Source of the DNA: Streptomyces sp. RKAG293
Lineage (GTDB): Bacteria > Actinomycetota > Actinomycetes > Streptomycetales > Streptomycetaceae
Direction: 5' to 3'
DNA: 64,000 nt
Assembly (NCBI RefSeq): GCF_023701745.1
Contig: NZ_JAJOZB010000001.1
Coordinates: 2,114,501-2,178,500, forward strand
Shown: piece by piece, positions 34,726 to 43,837 of the stretch
How the letters are laid out: each line of letters opens with the position of its first letter
How positions within the stretch are numbered: position 1 is the stretch's first letter
Notes under the pieces: generated by a model
Databases searched by the model: none
What the model was told of the DNA's origin: nothing
What the model saw: the letters and a program-made list of their open reading frames with translations, nothing else
Program-made: the position numbers and the translations under genes

Positions 34726-34812
34726 GAACTGATCCTCCTGGATGACGGGGTCGATTGTGGCGCGGACGGCTGCCGGGCGTCCGGAGCCGCGCGGGGCGTC
34801 GCGCGGCGTCCG

Positions 34813-36309
34813 TCAGTCCCGTGCCAGCTCGGCCTCGGCGGCGGCCAGCGCGGCGAACTCCTCCTCGGGGGCGGAGGCGACCAGCCGCTTGCGGCTGTAG
34901 AGGGCGAAGTAGCCGATGGCCACGGCGTAGACGGCGAGCGCGGTGAGGGCCGCGTCGATGTCCACCAGGAAGGTGGCCACCACGGCCGCGACGGCGAGCA
35001 CGAAGGCGACGGCGGAGGTGACGATGCCGCCGGGGGTGCGGTAGGGCCGGTGCAGGGCGGGCTCGCGCAGCCGCAGCACGATGTGCGACAGCGCCATGAG
35101 GACGTAGCTGACCGCCGCGCCGAAGACCGCCATGTTCAGGACCTTGGACCCGTCGTCGGCGTTGGCCGCCGCCAGGACGAAGCCGATGGTGCCGGGGACC
35201 ACCAGTCCCAGGTACGGGGCCTTGCGCTTGCTGGTCAGGGAGAGGAAGCGGGGCAGATAGCCGGCCCGGGACAGGGCGAACAGCTGCCGCGATCCGGCGT
35301 AGATGAGCGAGAAGAACGAGGCGACCAGACCGGCGAGACCCGCGTAGTTGACGATCTGGCTCAGGGCTGAGGACTTCCCGCCGTTGGCGGTCCGCAACGC
35401 CTCGACCAGGGGGTTCCCGGATTCCTTGAGCGCGTCGGCGCCGCCCGCGCCGACGGTCGGCAGCAGGGTGATGACGGCGAGCACCACCAGGATGCCGATG
35501 GAGAGCGCCATGGCCCGGGGCAGGCTCCTGACCGGGTCCTTGGTCTCCTCGGCGGCCAGCGGGACGCCTTCGACCCCGAGGAAGAACCACATCCCGAAGG
35601 GGAACGCGGCCCAGATCCCCATCAGGCCGAAGGGCAGCCAGGATCCGGCGCCGACCGCGTCGGTCACCTTGATGTCGTTGAGCCGGCTCGCGTCGAAGGA
35701 GCCGAGGGCGCCGACGGCGAAGACCACCAGCGCGAGGACGGCGACGGCGGTGACGGCGAAGCTGAAGCGCAGCGCCTCGCCGACCCCCCACAGATGCACG
35801 CCGATGAAGATCACGAAGCAGGCGAGGAAGACCGGCCAGCCGGAGGTGAGCCCGAAGAGGTTGAGGGACTCGACGTAGGCGCCGATGAACGTGGCGATGG
35901 CGGCGGGCGCCAGCACGTACTCGATGAGAATGGCGGTACCGGTGAGGAAGCCGCCCCAGGGGCCGAGGGCGCGGCGGGCGAAGCCGTAGCCGCCGCCGGC
36001 CGTGGGCAGTACCGAGGACATCTCGGCGAGCGAGAAGACCAGGCAGGTGTACATCAGGCCCATCAGGGCGGTGGCGATGGCCAGTCCGCCGAAACCGCCC
36101 TCGCGCAGGCCGAAGTTCCAGCCGGAGTAGTCGCCCGAGACGACGTAGGCGACGCCGAGTCCGGTGAGCAGCAGCCAGCCCGCGGTGCCGCGGCGCAGGG
36201 TGCGGCGCTCCAGGTAGCCGTCGCCGGGTGGGGCCGCGGGCGGGGTGGCCGTCGCCGTGCTGCCTGCCGTGCTGCCTGTTGGGGACGGTGAATCACCGGG
36301 CTGGGGCAT
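34813..36309 (-). CDS. eat: APC-family permease, ethanolamine-transporter type
   Basis: The 498-residue protein has a disordered Ser/Thr/Pro-rich N-terminus of about 30 residues. About 12 membrane helices follow, starting with [28 protein letters not shown]. That [10 protein letters not shown] motif and the [26 protein letters not shown] loop are typical of ethanolamine permeases among amino acid-polyamine-organocation carriers. Substrate assignment rests on this resemblance and on the neighbouring gamma-glutamylation genes. A GGT-N10-ACC operator at 36337-36358 lies just upstream, so it is probably controlled by the adjacent GntR regulator. Confidence 0.85.
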   Translation of the reverse strand: MPQPGDSPSPTGSTAGSTATATPPAAPPGDGYLERRTLRRGTAGWLLLTGLGVAYVVSGDYSGWNFGLREGGFGGLAIATALMGLMYTCLVFSLAEMSSVLPTAGGGYGFARRALGPWGGFLTGTAILIEYVLAPAAIATFIGAYVESLNLFGLTSGWPVFLACFVIFIGVHLWGVGEALRFSFAVTAVAVLALVVFAVGALGSFDASRLNDIKVTDAVGAGSWLPFGLMGIWAAFPFGMWFFLGVEGVPLAAEETKDPVRSLPRAMALSIGILVVLAVITLLPTVGAGGADALKESGNPLVEALRTANGGKSSALSQIVNYAGLAGLVASFFSLIYAGSRQLFALSRAGYLPRFLSLTSKRKAPYLGLVVPGTIGFVLAAANADDGSKVLNMAVFGAAVSYVLMALSHIVLRLREPALHRPYRTPGGIVTSAVAFVLAVAAVVATFLVDIDAALTALAVYAVAIGYFALYSRKRLVASAPEEEFAALAAAEAELARD

Positions 36310-36336
36310 GCGTCACTCCCGTACGGGACGAGGGGT

Positions 36337-36358
36337 AAAGGTTTGAACGCATACCTTT
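36337..36358 (-). promoter_or_regulatory. Putative FadR/GntR operator upstream of the permease
   Basis: The site reads AAAGGT-N10-ACCTTT, a perfect 6-bp dyad, 28 bp upstream of the permease start. The central part shares GGTT..AAC.CATACCTT with the site at 37203-37224. The repeat in the two promoter regions of this cluster, and its absence from the surrounding intergenic gaps I read, support it as the binding site of the local regulator. Confidence 0.7.
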
Positions 36359-36426
36359 ACGGCTGTCGCGGAGATGCGCAAGCCCCCGGCAGGGACGGGC
36401 CGGCCGGTTCGTCGGCCACCGCCGGG

Positions 36427-37182
36427 TCAGGCGAGGAAGCCGCGCAGCAGGGCCGCGGTGCCCTCGGCGTGCTCGCGCATCACCGCCGCGGCGGCCTCCT
36501 CCTCGCCGTCGAGAATGGCCTCGACCAGCGCGGTGTGCTGACCCTGCGAGTGTTCGAGGTTGCGCACCAGGATGGGGATGCAGTCCAGGAGTTCATTGAC
36601 CTGCGCGCGCACCGCGGCGTACTGCGTGACCAGCGAAGGGGAGCCGCAGAGCTCGGCGATGGCCAGGTGCAGCAGGGTGTCGGCGCGCCGGTAGTCGGCG
36701 GTGGGCGCATCGCCCGTCCCGCGCAGCCGGCGGCGCAGCAGGTCCGCCTGTTCTCCGGTCAGTTCGGTGCGGGCGCACAGCCCGGCCGCCCCGACCTCCA
36801 GGACCTCGCGGAAGCGCAGCACGTCGTCCAGGCCGCCGGCGCCCAGCCCGGCCGCCCTGCGGCGCAGCTCGTTCTCCGCGTCCGCCCGGTCCGCGCCGTG
36901 CGAAGGCGGCCGGTTGCGGACGAAGGTGCCGCCGTGCCGGCCGCGGCGGGTCTCGACCAGCCCCTGCTCGTGCAGGACCTTCAGCACCTCGCGCAGGGTG
37001 ACGCGGCTGATCCGCAGCCGTTCGGCCAGTTCGCGCTCGGCGGGCAGCCGCTCGCCGTCCGGCACCAGACCGAGCCGGACGACCTGGAGCACCTGCTCCA
37101 GCGCCTCCTCGAAACCATTGCCGCCGCGGACCGGCCGCAGCACCGAGGCGAGCGGATCCGCGGAGATTTGCTGCTCACTCAT
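36427..37182 (-). CDS. FadR-subfamily GntR transcriptional regulator
   Basis: The 251-residue protein has an N-terminal winged helix-turn-helix (EQVLQVVRLGLVPDGERLPAERELAERLRISRVTLREVLKVLHEQGLVETRRGRHGGTFV, about residues 28-88). A helical FCD ligand domain follows, with DVLRFREVLEVGAAGLCA and metal-type histidines near HLAIAELCGSPSL and EHAEGTAALL. It lies between the permease and glnA4 and is divergent from glnA4, a usual place for a pathway regulator. The ATG at 37182 follows GGAAGGGG. Likely effectors are the amine or its gamma-glutamyl derivative (inference). Confidence 0.92.
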   Translation of the reverse strand: MSEQQISADPLASVLRPVRGGNGFEEALEQVLQVVRLGLVPDGERLPAERELAERLRISRVTLREVLKVLHEQGLVETRRGRHGGTFVRNRPPSHGADRADAENELRRRAAGLGAGGLDDVLRFREVLEVGAAGLCARTELTGEQADLLRRRLRGTGDAPTADYRRADTLLHLAIAELCGSPSLVTQYAAVRAQVNELLDCIPILVRNLEHSQGQHTALVEAILDGEEEAAAAVMREHAEGTAALLRGFLA

Positions 37183-37202
37183 GCGCGGGCCCCTTCCCAA
37201 TC

Positions 37203-37224
37203 AATGGTTCCAACCCATACCTTA
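37203..37224. promoter_or_regulatory. Putative FadR/GntR operator in the regulator/glnA4 divergent promoter
   Basis: The site reads AATGGT-N10-ACCTTA, with the same spacing and central half as the site before the permease (15 of 18 aligned bases identical across GGTT..AAC.CATACCTT). It lies 20 bp from the regulator start and 32 bp from the glnA4-like start, so one bound regulator could control both directions. Confidence 0.72.
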
Positions 37225-37256
37225 GTGCTTCCGTCCGATCCGAGAGGACCTCCCTC

Positions 37257-38618
37257 GTGGCAGATCGCACACCCCCCCTGTCCGTCGACGCCCTGCGCGC
37301 CCTGGTGGAAGCGGGGAAGATCCACACCGTCATCCTCGGCTTCGCCGATATGCAGGGGCGGCTGCAGGGCAAACGATTCGCCGCGCCGTTCTTCCTCGAC
37401 GAGGTGCTGGCCCACGGTACCGAGGGCTGCAACTACCTGCTCGCGGTGGACGTCGACCTCAACACCGTCGACGGCTACGCGATGTCCTCCTGGGAACGCG
37501 GCTACGGCGACTTCGCCATGCACCCCGACATCAGCACCCTGCGCCACGTCCCCTGGCAGGACGGCACGGCCCTGCTCATCGCCGACCTCGCCTGGAACGA
37601 CGGCAAGCCGGTGGTCGCCGCGCCCCGGCAGATCCTGCGCCACCAGCTGGGCCGGCTCGCGGACCAGGGCTGGACCGCCCACGCGGGCACCGAGCTGGAG
37701 TTCATGGTCTTCCGCGACACCTACGAGCAGGCGTGGGACGGCGGCTACCGCGGTCTGACCCCCGCCAACCAGTACAACGCCGACTACTCGGTGCTCGCCA
37801 CCTCCCGCGTCGAGCCGCTGCTGCGCCGGATCCGCAACGAGATGGCCGGGGCGGGCCTGACCCCGGAGTCCGCCAAGGGCGAGTGCAATCTCGGTCAGCA
37901 CGAGATCGTCTTCCGCTACGACGAGGCGCTCGTCACCTGCGACCAGCACACCGTCTACAAGACCGGGGCCAAGGAGATCGCCGCCCAGGAGGGCGCCTCG
38001 CTCACCTTCATGGCGAAGTTCAACGAGCGCGAGGGCAACTCCTGTCATATCCACCTCTCCTTGCGGGACGAGGCGGGACGCCCTGTCATGGCGGGCGAGG
38101 ACGGCGAGATGTCGCCCCTCATGCGGCACTTCCTGGCCGGGCAGCTCGCCGCCCTGCGCGACTTCTCCCTGTTGTACGCGCCCAACATCAACTCGTACAA
38201 GCGTTTCCGGCCGGGCTCCTTCGCCCCCACCGCGGTCGCCTGGGGCGTCGACAACCGCACCTGCGCGCTGCGCGTCGTCGGGCACGGCGCCTCGCTGCGC
38301 CTGGAGAACCGCGTCCCGGGCGGCGACGTCAACCCGTACCTGGCCGTGGCGGGCATGGTCGCGGCGGGTCTGTACGGCATCGAGCACAAGCTCGAACTGC
38401 CGGAGGCCTGCACGGGCAACGCCTACACCGCCGACTACCCGCAGGTGCCCGGCACCCTGCGGGAGGCCGCCGGACTGTGGGCGGCCAGCCCGATCGCGCG
38501 GGAGGCCTTCGGCCAGGACGTCGTCGACCACTACAGCAACATGGCGCGGATCGAGCAGGAAGCGTTCGACACCGCCATCACGGACTGGGAGCGGTTCCGC
38601 TCCTTCGAGCGGATGTAA
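37257..38618 (+). CDS. glnA4: Glutamine synthetase-like gamma-glutamylamide synthetase (GlnA4-like)
   Basis: It ligates glutamate to an amine with ATP. The 453-residue protein has the GS beta-grasp N-domain (VILGFADMQGRLQGKRF) and the catalytic domain. Metal ligands lie in AHAGTELEFMVF and GECNLGQHEIVF. EGNSCHIHLSL carries the conserved His, NSYKRFRPGSFAP the ATP/glutamate loop, and RLENRVPGGDVNPYLA the final conserved block. In S. coelicolor GlnA4 is an established gamma-glutamylethanolamide synthetase. The neighbouring ethanolamine-type permease supports the same substrate, but a polyamine or other amine is not excluded. The GTG start has GAGAGGA upstream. It heads an operon with the aldehyde dehydrogenase and SDR. 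Confidence 0.9.
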   Translation: MADRTPPLSVDALRALVEAGKIHTVILGFADMQGRLQGKRFAAPFFLDEVLAHGTEGCNYLLAVDVDLNTVDGYAMSSWERGYGDFAMHPDISTLRHVPWQDGTALLIADLAWNDGKPVVAAPRQILRHQLGRLADQGWTAHAGTELEFMVFRDTYEQAWDGGYRGLTPANQYNADYSVLATSRVEPLLRRIRNEMAGAGLTPESAKGECNLGQHEIVFRYDEALVTCDQHTVYKTGAKEIAAQEGASLTFMAKFNEREGNSCHIHLSLRDEAGRPVMAGEDGEMSPLMRHFLAGQLAALRDFSLLYAPNINSYKRFRPGSFAPTAVAWGVDNRTCALRVVGHGASLRLENRVPGGDVNPYLAVAGMVAAGLYGIEHKLELPEACTGNAYTADYPQVPGTLREAAGLWAASPIAREAFGQDVVDHYSNMARIEQEAFDTAITDWERFRSFERM

Positions 38619-38630
38619 GGAAGCAGCCCC

Positions 38631-39998
38631 GTGACCGAGCACCACCAGGTACTCAACCCCGCCACCGAGGAGGTCGTCGCCACGGTCGCGGCGACCACCC
38701 CGGAGGGCGTGGACACCGCCGTCGCCGCGGCGGCCAAGGCCCAGCAGGGCTGGGCCGCGCTGGCCCCGGCCGACCGGGCGCGCGGTCTGCGCCGGTTCGC
38801 CGCCGAGGTCGACGCGCACGCCGAGGAACTCGCCGCGCTGGAGGTCCGCGAGGCCGGCCACACCCTCGGCAACGCCCGCTGGGAGGCCGGAAACGTCCGC
38901 GATCTGCTCGACTACGCCGCCGGCGGCGTGGAACGGCTCAGCGGCCGGCAGATCCCGGTCGCCGGCGGCATCGACCTCACGTTCCACGAGCCGATCGGCG
39001 TCGTCGGCGTCATCGCCCCGTGGAACTTCCCGATGCCGATCGCCGCGTGGGGCACCGCCCCGGCGCTCGCGGCGGGCAACGCCGTCCTGCTCAAACCGGC
39101 CGAGACCACCCCGCTGACCGCACTGCGGCTGGCCGAACTCGCGCTGTCCGCGGGCCTGCCCGAGGGGCTCTTCCAGGTACTGCCCGGGGCGGGCCCGGTC
39201 ACCGGTACCCGGCTCGTCGAGCACCCGGACGTGCGGAAGATCGTGTTCACCGGCTCCACCGCCGTCGGCAAGCGGATCATGGAGCAGTGCGCACGGCAGG
39301 TGAAGCGGGTCACCCTCGAACTCGGCGGCAAGAGCCCGAACATCGTCTTCGCCGACGCGGACCTGGAGAAGGCCGCCGCGGCGGCCCCGATGGCCTTCCT
39401 GGACAACGCGGGCCAGGACTGCTGCGCCCGCACCCAGATCCTGGTCCAGCGGGAGGTCTACGAGCGGTTCCTGGAGCTGCTGGTCCCGGCGGTCGAGGCC
39501 GTCCGGGTCGGCGACCCGTCGGACCCCGCCACCGAGATGGGCCCGCTGATCTCGGCGGTCCAGCGGGAGCGGGTCCGCTCGCTCGTCACCGACGACCTGC
39601 CGGTGGCCGCCCGCGGCAGCGCCCCCGAAGGACCCGGCTTCTGGTACCCGCCGACGGTCCTGGCCCCGGTCGGCGCCGCCGCCCCCGCCGCCACCGAGGA
39701 GATCTTCGGGCCGGTCGCCGTCGTCCTGCCCTTCGAGGACGAGGCGGACGCGCTGCGGCTCGCCAACGCCACCCGCTACGGGCTGTCCGGCTCGATCTGG
39801 ACCCGCGACCTCGGCCGGGCCATCCGGATGTCGCGCGGCGTCGCGGCGGGCAACCTGTCGGTCAACAGCCACAGTTCGGTCCGCTACGCGACGCCGTTCG
39901 GCGGCTTCGGCGAATCCGGCCTCGGCCGGGAACTGGGCCCCGACGCCCTCGCCGCCTTCACCGAGACCAAGAACGTCTTCATCAGCACTGAGGAGTAG
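38631..39998 (+). CDS. Aldehyde dehydrogenase, NAD(P)-dependent
   Basis: The 455-residue member of the ALDH superfamily has IGVVGVIAPWNFPMPIAAWG (Asn169-type oxyanion), LLKPAETTPLTALRLAEL, and FTGSTAVGKRIM (dinucleotide site). TLELGGKSPNIVF carries the catalytic glutamate, NAGQDCCARTQILV the nucleophile cysteine pair, and EEIFGPVAVVLPFE follows. It starts with GTG 12 bp after the glnA4-like stop, with AAGGAAG as ribosome-binding site. In context it should oxidise the aldehyde form of the gamma-glutamylated amine to an acid (inference). Confidence 0.95.
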   Translation: MTEHHQVLNPATEEVVATVAATTPEGVDTAVAAAAKAQQGWAALAPADRARGLRRFAAEVDAHAEELAALEVREAGHTLGNARWEAGNVRDLLDYAAGGVERLSGRQIPVAGGIDLTFHEPIGVVGVIAPWNFPMPIAAWGTAPALAAGNAVLLKPAETTPLTALRLAELALSAGLPEGLFQVLPGAGPVTGTRLVEHPDVRKIVFTGSTAVGKRIMEQCARQVKRVTLELGGKSPNIVFADADLEKAAAAAPMAFLDNAGQDCCARTQILVQREVYERFLELLVPAVEAVRVGDPSDPATEMGPLISAVQRERVRSLVTDDLPVAARGSAPEGPGFWYPPTVLAPVGAAAPAATEEIFGPVAVVLPFEDEADALRLANATRYGLSGSIWTRDLGRAIRMSRGVAAGNLSVNSHSSVRYATPFGGFGESGLGRELGPDALAAFTETKNVFISTEE

Positions 39999-40004
39999 CA
40001 GCGC

Positions 40005-40796
40005 ATGTCAGAGCCAACCACCACCGAAGTCTGCCGCCGCCTCGTCGGCCGTACCGCGGTCATCACCGGCGCCGGCAGCGGCATCGGCCTGGCCACCGCA
40101 CGCCGCTTCGCCTCCGAGGGCGCGAACGTGGTCGTCGCCGACATCGACGAGGGATCGGGCAAGGCCGCGGCCGAGGAGGTCGGCGGGATCTTCGTCAAGG
40201 TCGACGTCACCGACCCCGAGCAGGTCGAGGCGCTGTTCAGGACGGCGTACGACACCTACGGATCGGTCGACATCGCCTTCAACAACGCCGGGATCTCGCC
40301 GCCCGACGACGACTCGATCCTCACCACCGGCCTGGACGCCTGGCGCCGGGTCCAGGAGGTCAACCTGACCTCCGTCTACCTGTGCTGCAAGGCCGTGCTG
40401 CCGTACATGCAGCGGCAGGGCAAGGGCTCGATCATCAACACCGCGTCGTTCGTGGCCAAGATGGGCGCGGCCACCTCGCAGATCTCCTACACGGCGTCCA
40501 AGGGCGGCGTCCTGGCCATGACCCGCGAGCTGGGCGTGCAGTTCGCCCGCGAGGGCATCCGGGTCAACGCGCTGTGCCCCGGCCCGGTCAACACCCCGCT
40601 GCTCCAGGAGCTGTTCGCCAAGGACCCGGAGCGCGCCGCCCGCCGCATCGTGCACATTCCGGTGGGCCGCTTCGCCGAGCCGACGGAGATCGCCGCCGCG
40701 GTGGCGTTCCTCGCCAGCGACGACTCCAGCTTCATGACGGCGAGCGAGTTCCTCGTGGACGGCGGCATCGGCGGGGCGTACGTCACCCCGCAGTAG
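40005..40796 (+). CDS. Short-chain dehydrogenase/reductase
   Basis: The 263-residue classical SDR has the cofactor loop AVITGAGSGIGLATARRF, aspartate VVVADID favouring NAD, NNAGISPP, the catalytic Ser in NTASFVAKMG, and YTASKGG (YxxxK). It ends with the usual FLVDGGIGGAYVTPQ. It follows the aldehyde dehydrogenase by 6 bp with an AGGAG site, so it belongs to the same operon. With ethanolamine as substrate, an alcohol-to-aldehyde oxidation by this SDR followed by the ALDH would give gamma-glutamylglycine; this is inference. Confidence 0.93.
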   Translation: MSEPTTTEVCRRLVGRTAVITGAGSGIGLATARRFASEGANVVVADIDEGSGKAAAEEVGGIFVKVDVTDPEQVEALFRTAYDTYGSVDIAFNNAGISPPDDDSILTTGLDAWRRVQEVNLTSVYLCCKAVLPYMQRQGKGSIINTASFVAKMGAATSQISYTASKGGVLAMTRELGVQFAREGIRVNALCPGPVNTPLLQELFAKDPERAARRIVHIPVGRFAEPTEIAAAVAFLASDDSSFMTASEFLVDGGIGGAYVTPQ

Positions 40797-40801
40797 CCGT
40801 G

Positions 40802-40837
40802 GGCCCCGCCGCGCCCGGAGAACGGGTGCGGCGGGCC
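40802..40837. terminator. Terminator between the amine operon and the VKOR gene
   Basis: A 15-bp stem with one bulged C and one G-U pair (40802-40817 with 40823-40837) lies between the convergent SDR and VKOR stop codons. Confidence 0.6.
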
Positions 40838-40855
40838 TCTACAGCGGCCCGGGGC

Positions 40856-41494
40856 TCAGATGAGCGTCTTCCAGTACGACCACCAGCGGGTCAGGATCAG
40901 CATCGCGATGATGCCGTACCAGAGCACCGGCACGACCCAGTGGAACTCCAGGACCGCGGTCCGCACCCCGGCCGGAACCTTGATGATGCCGTGCTTGATG
41001 TTGTGCACGGCCGTGTACCAGAAGAGCGCGATGGTGACGACCCAGGCCAGCGAGCACCACAGGCACAGGGAGTTGATGTTGTAGAGCGACTGGTACTGCA
41101 GCCAGGTCACGAACCCGACGCCGAACAGGGTGCCGGCCTGCAGACCGAGCCAGAACCAGCCCCGGTAGCGGGCGCCCGCGAGCACTCCGACGCCGATGCA
41201 GATCACGATCGGGTAGGCGATCAGGCCGATCATCGGGTTCGGGAAGCCGAACGCGTGGGCCTGTTCGCTCTTCATGATGTTGCCGCAGGAGATGATCGGG
41301 TTCAGGCTGCAGCCCGGGACGAAGTTCGGGTCCTCGAGGAGCTTGAACTTGTCCCAGGTGATCACGAAGGACGCGAGCGTGCCGAGCGCGCCGCAGATCA
41401 CCAACAGCCACGCGAAGGGACGTCCCGTCCCGATGGTGCCCTTGATCTCGTGGTCACCGTCGGTGAGCGTCTGGTCGAGCGCCGAAGTCGTCAT
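40856..41494 (-). CDS. Vitamin K epoxide reductase family membrane protein
   Basis: VKOR homologues reoxidise periplasmic/extracytoplasmic thiol oxidases by passing electrons to quinone. The 212-residue protein has about five membrane helices. Loop cysteines are Cys62 and Cys70 (PGCSLNPIISCGNIM), and the redox pair CLWC is at 144-147. The family motif around GFPNPMIGLIAYP is present. No fused thioredoxin domain exists and no DsbA-like gene is adjacent, so its partner must be elsewhere. In actinobacteria VKOR takes the place of DsbB in disulfide formation (established for mycobacteria). Confidence 0.93.
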   Translation of the reverse strand: MTTSALDQTLTDGDHEIKGTIGTGRPFAWLLVICGALGTLASFVITWDKFKLLEDPNFVPGCSLNPIISCGNIMKSEQAHAFGFPNPMIGLIAYPIVICIGVGVLAGARYRGWFWLGLQAGTLFGVGFVTWLQYQSLYNINSLCLWCSLAWVVTIALFWYTAVHNIKHGIIKVPAGVRTAVLEFHWVVPVLWYGIIAMLILTRWWSYWKTLI

Positions 41495-41633
41495 ATCGCC
41501 GTTCCGTAGGTCCGTCGTTATCCCGCGCGACCTTCATTGTGCACCAGTGACCCGGCCCGCAGGTGTCCGGCGGTCCATCGAACGGTGGACACGGAAGGGT
41601 CGTCAGGCCGGGCCAGCAGGTCGGACCAGCAGG

Positions 41634-42896
41634 TCAGGCCAGCTTCTCCTGGAGGGTGGCGACCAGCGCGTCCAGAGCGACCGCCGTCTGCTCGCCGCTC
41701 CGCATGTCCTTGAGCTGCACCACGCCCTCGGCCAGATCACGCTCACCGGCCACGATCGCGAAGCGGGCGTCGGCGCGGTTCGCCGACTTCATCGCGTTCT
41801 TCAGGCCCTTGCCGCCGAACGCGAAGTCGGTGGCGATACCCGCCCGGCGCAGCTCGGTGACCGTGCCGAAGAGCGTGCGGCGCGCCTCCTCACCGAGCGG
41901 TACGGCGAACACGTCGGTCGTCGCGGGCAGTTCGAGCTCGATGCCCTCGGCCTTGAGCGCCAGCACCGTACGGTCCACGCCCAGCGCCCAGCCGACGGAC
42001 GGCAGCGCGGGGCCGCCGATCATCTCGGACAGGCCGTCGTACCGCCCGCCGCCGCCGACGGCGGACTGCGAGCCGAGTCCGCCGTGCACGAACTCGAAGG
42101 TGGTGCGGGTGTAGTAGTCCAGGCCACGCACCAGCTTCGGGTCGTCCTCGAACGCGACGCCCGCGGCCGTCAGCAGCTCGCGCACCTGCTCGTGGTACTC
42201 CTTGCACGCCTCGCAGAGGTAGTCACGGAGCATCGGGGCGCCGGTCAGCTGCTTCTGCACCGCGTCACGCTTGTCGTCGAGAACGCGCAGCGGGTTGATC
42301 TCCGCCCGGCGCACGGTGTCCTCGTCGAGGTCCAGCCCGCCCAGGAACTCCTGGAGGGCGGCCCGGTAGACGGGACGGCACTCCTTGTCACCCAGCGAGT
42401 TGAGCAGCACCCGGAAGTTCTGCAGGCCGAGTGTTCTGTACGCGTCGACGGCCAGGATGATCAGTTCGGCGTCCAGCACCGGGTCCTCGGTGCCGATCGC
42501 CTCGGCGCCGACCTGCGAGAAGTGCCGGTAGCGGCCGGCCTGCGGGCGCTCGTAGCGGTAGTACGAGCCCGAGTACCAGAGCTTGACCGGCAGGTTGCCG
42601 AGCTTGTGCAGGTTGTTCTGCAGGGCGGCGCGCAGCACGGAGGCGGTGCCCTCGGGGCGCAGCGCCAGCGTGGTGCCGCCCTTGGTGGTGAGGGTGTACA
42701 TCTCCTTGCTGACGATGTCGGTGGATTCGCCGACGCCGCGGGAGAAGAGTTCGACGGTCTCGAACCCGGGGGTCTCGACATAGCCGTAGCCGGCCCGCTT
42801 GAGCGGTGCGGAGATCGCCTCGCGCACCGCGAGGAACGTCGCGGAATCCGGCGGGATCAGGTCGTACGTGCCCTTGGGGGCCTGGAAGGTACTCAC
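41634..42896 (-). CDS. hisS: Histidyl-tRNA synthetase
   Basis: It charges tRNA-His. The 420-residue class II synthetase has motif 1 region [17 protein letters not shown], motif 2 [16 protein letters not shown] plus [22 protein letters not shown], the histidine signatures [16 protein letters not shown] and [15 protein letters not shown], and motif 3 [13 protein letters not shown]-terminal anticodon-binding domain follows. The GTG at 42896 gives the expected short N-terminus; the longer frame upstream is arginine/proline noise. It lies 11 bp after the metallo-hydrolase stop, so the two are cotranscribed. Confidence 0.97.
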   Translation of the reverse strand: MSTFQAPKGTYDLIPPDSATFLAVREAISAPLKRAGYGYVETPGFETVELFSRGVGESTDIVSKEMYTLTTKGGTTLALRPEGTASVLRAALQNNLHKLGNLPVKLWYSGSYYRYERPQAGRYRHFSQVGAEAIGTEDPVLDAELIILAVDAYRTLGLQNFRVLLNSLGDKECRPVYRAALQEFLGGLDLDEDTVRRAEINPLRVLDDKRDAVQKQLTGAPMLRDYLCEACKEYHEQVRELLTAAGVAFEDDPKLVRGLDYYTRTTFEFVHGGLGSQSAVGGGGRYDGLSEMIGGPALPSVGWALGVDRTVLALKAEGIELELPATTDVFAVPLGEEARRTLFGTVTELRRAGIATDFAFGGKGLKNAMKSANRADARFAIVAGERDLAEGVVQLKDMRSGEQTAVALDALVATLQEKLA

Positions 42897-42907
42897 AGGA
42901 AGCCTTG

Positions 42908-43618
42908 TCACAATCCTCGTCGCGGAGCCGGTGAACCGGCTCCGAAGCCGCGGGCCGCTTCCCCCAGGTAGGGGTTGGCGGCGCGCTCGCGGCCGATGGT
43001 CGTCTGGGGGCCGTGGCCGGACAGCACCACGGTCGAGTCGTCGAGCGGCAGGCACACCCGGGCCAGCGACTCCATCAGCTCGTCCGCGGAGCCACCGGGC
43101 AGGTCGGAGCGTCCGACGGAGCCGGCGAACAGCAGGTCGCCCGAGAAGAACACCGACGGCACGTCGGAGGACTCGGGAAGCCTGAAGGTCACCGACCCCT
43201 TCGTATGGCCCGGCGCGTGCGAGACGGTGAACTCCAGGCCGGCCAGCCCGAGGGCGGCGCCGTCGGTCAGCTCCCGGACGTCGTCGGGTTCCCCGATCGT
43301 CAGTTCGCCCAGCAGCTGCTGTCCGATGGAGCGCCCCAGGGCCTTCTCCGGGTCGCTCATCATGTAGCGGTCCCGGGGGTGGATCCAGGCCGGGACGTCA
43401 TGGGCCCCGCAGACCGGCACGACGGACGCCACATGGTCGATGTGGCCATGGGTGAGGATGACGGCGACGGGCTTGAGGCGGTGCTTGGCGAGCGTGTCCT
43501 CGACGCCCTGGGTCGCTTCATGACCCGGGTCGATGATCACGCACTCCTCACCGGCGGCGGGGGCGACCACATAACAATTGGTCCCCCAGGCCCCGGCGGG
43601 GAACCCGGCAATGAGCAC
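42908..43618 (-). CDS. Metallo-beta-lactamase-fold hydrolase (glyoxalase II-like)
   Basis: The 236-residue protein has the zinc motif [11 protein letters not shown] (H57-x-H59-x-D61-H62). The further ligands lie in [34 protein letters not shown] and [13 protein letters not shown]. The pattern fits hydroxyacylglutathione hydrolase-like enzymes. Actinobacteria lack glutathione, so a mycothiol or other thioester substrate is more likely than glutathione; that is inference. The GTG start overlaps no gene. Pairing with hisS is common in Gram-positive genomes. Confidence 0.92.
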   Translation of the reverse strand: MLIAGFPAGAWGTNCYVVAPAAGEECVIIDPGHEATQGVEDTLAKHRLKPVAVILTHGHIDHVASVVPVCGAHDVPAWIHPRDRYMMSDPEKALGRSIGQQLLGELTIGEPDDVRELTDGAALGLAGLEFTVSHAPGHTKGSVTFRLPESSDVPSVFFSGDLLFAGSVGRSDLPGGSADELMESLARVCLPLDDSTVVLSGHGPQTTIGRERAANPYLGEAARGFGAGSPAPRRGL

Positions 43619-43837
43619 GTTCGTCCTTCTGTCGTCCGCGGAGGTGTCGGCAGCTCACGAGCCTACCGGCGCGGGAGCGGCCGCGGCGAACCCGTATCGT
43701 CCCCGCAGGTGCGCCGGTGCGTACCGCGCGGGTACTGGACTGCGGGCCGGGTGGGGCGCGAAGATCTGCCGCACGCGGATTCACGTTCGAGATGACGTTT
43801 TCGAGAAGACTGAAGCAGAAGACCGGGAGACGGCGAA

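Noticed and set aside
37179..39872. An 897-codon minus-strand open frame opposite the glnA4-like and aldehyde dehydrogenase genes
   Set aside because: Both real genes have all catalytic motifs on the plus strand; the opposite frame is Gly/Val/Arg-rich noise.
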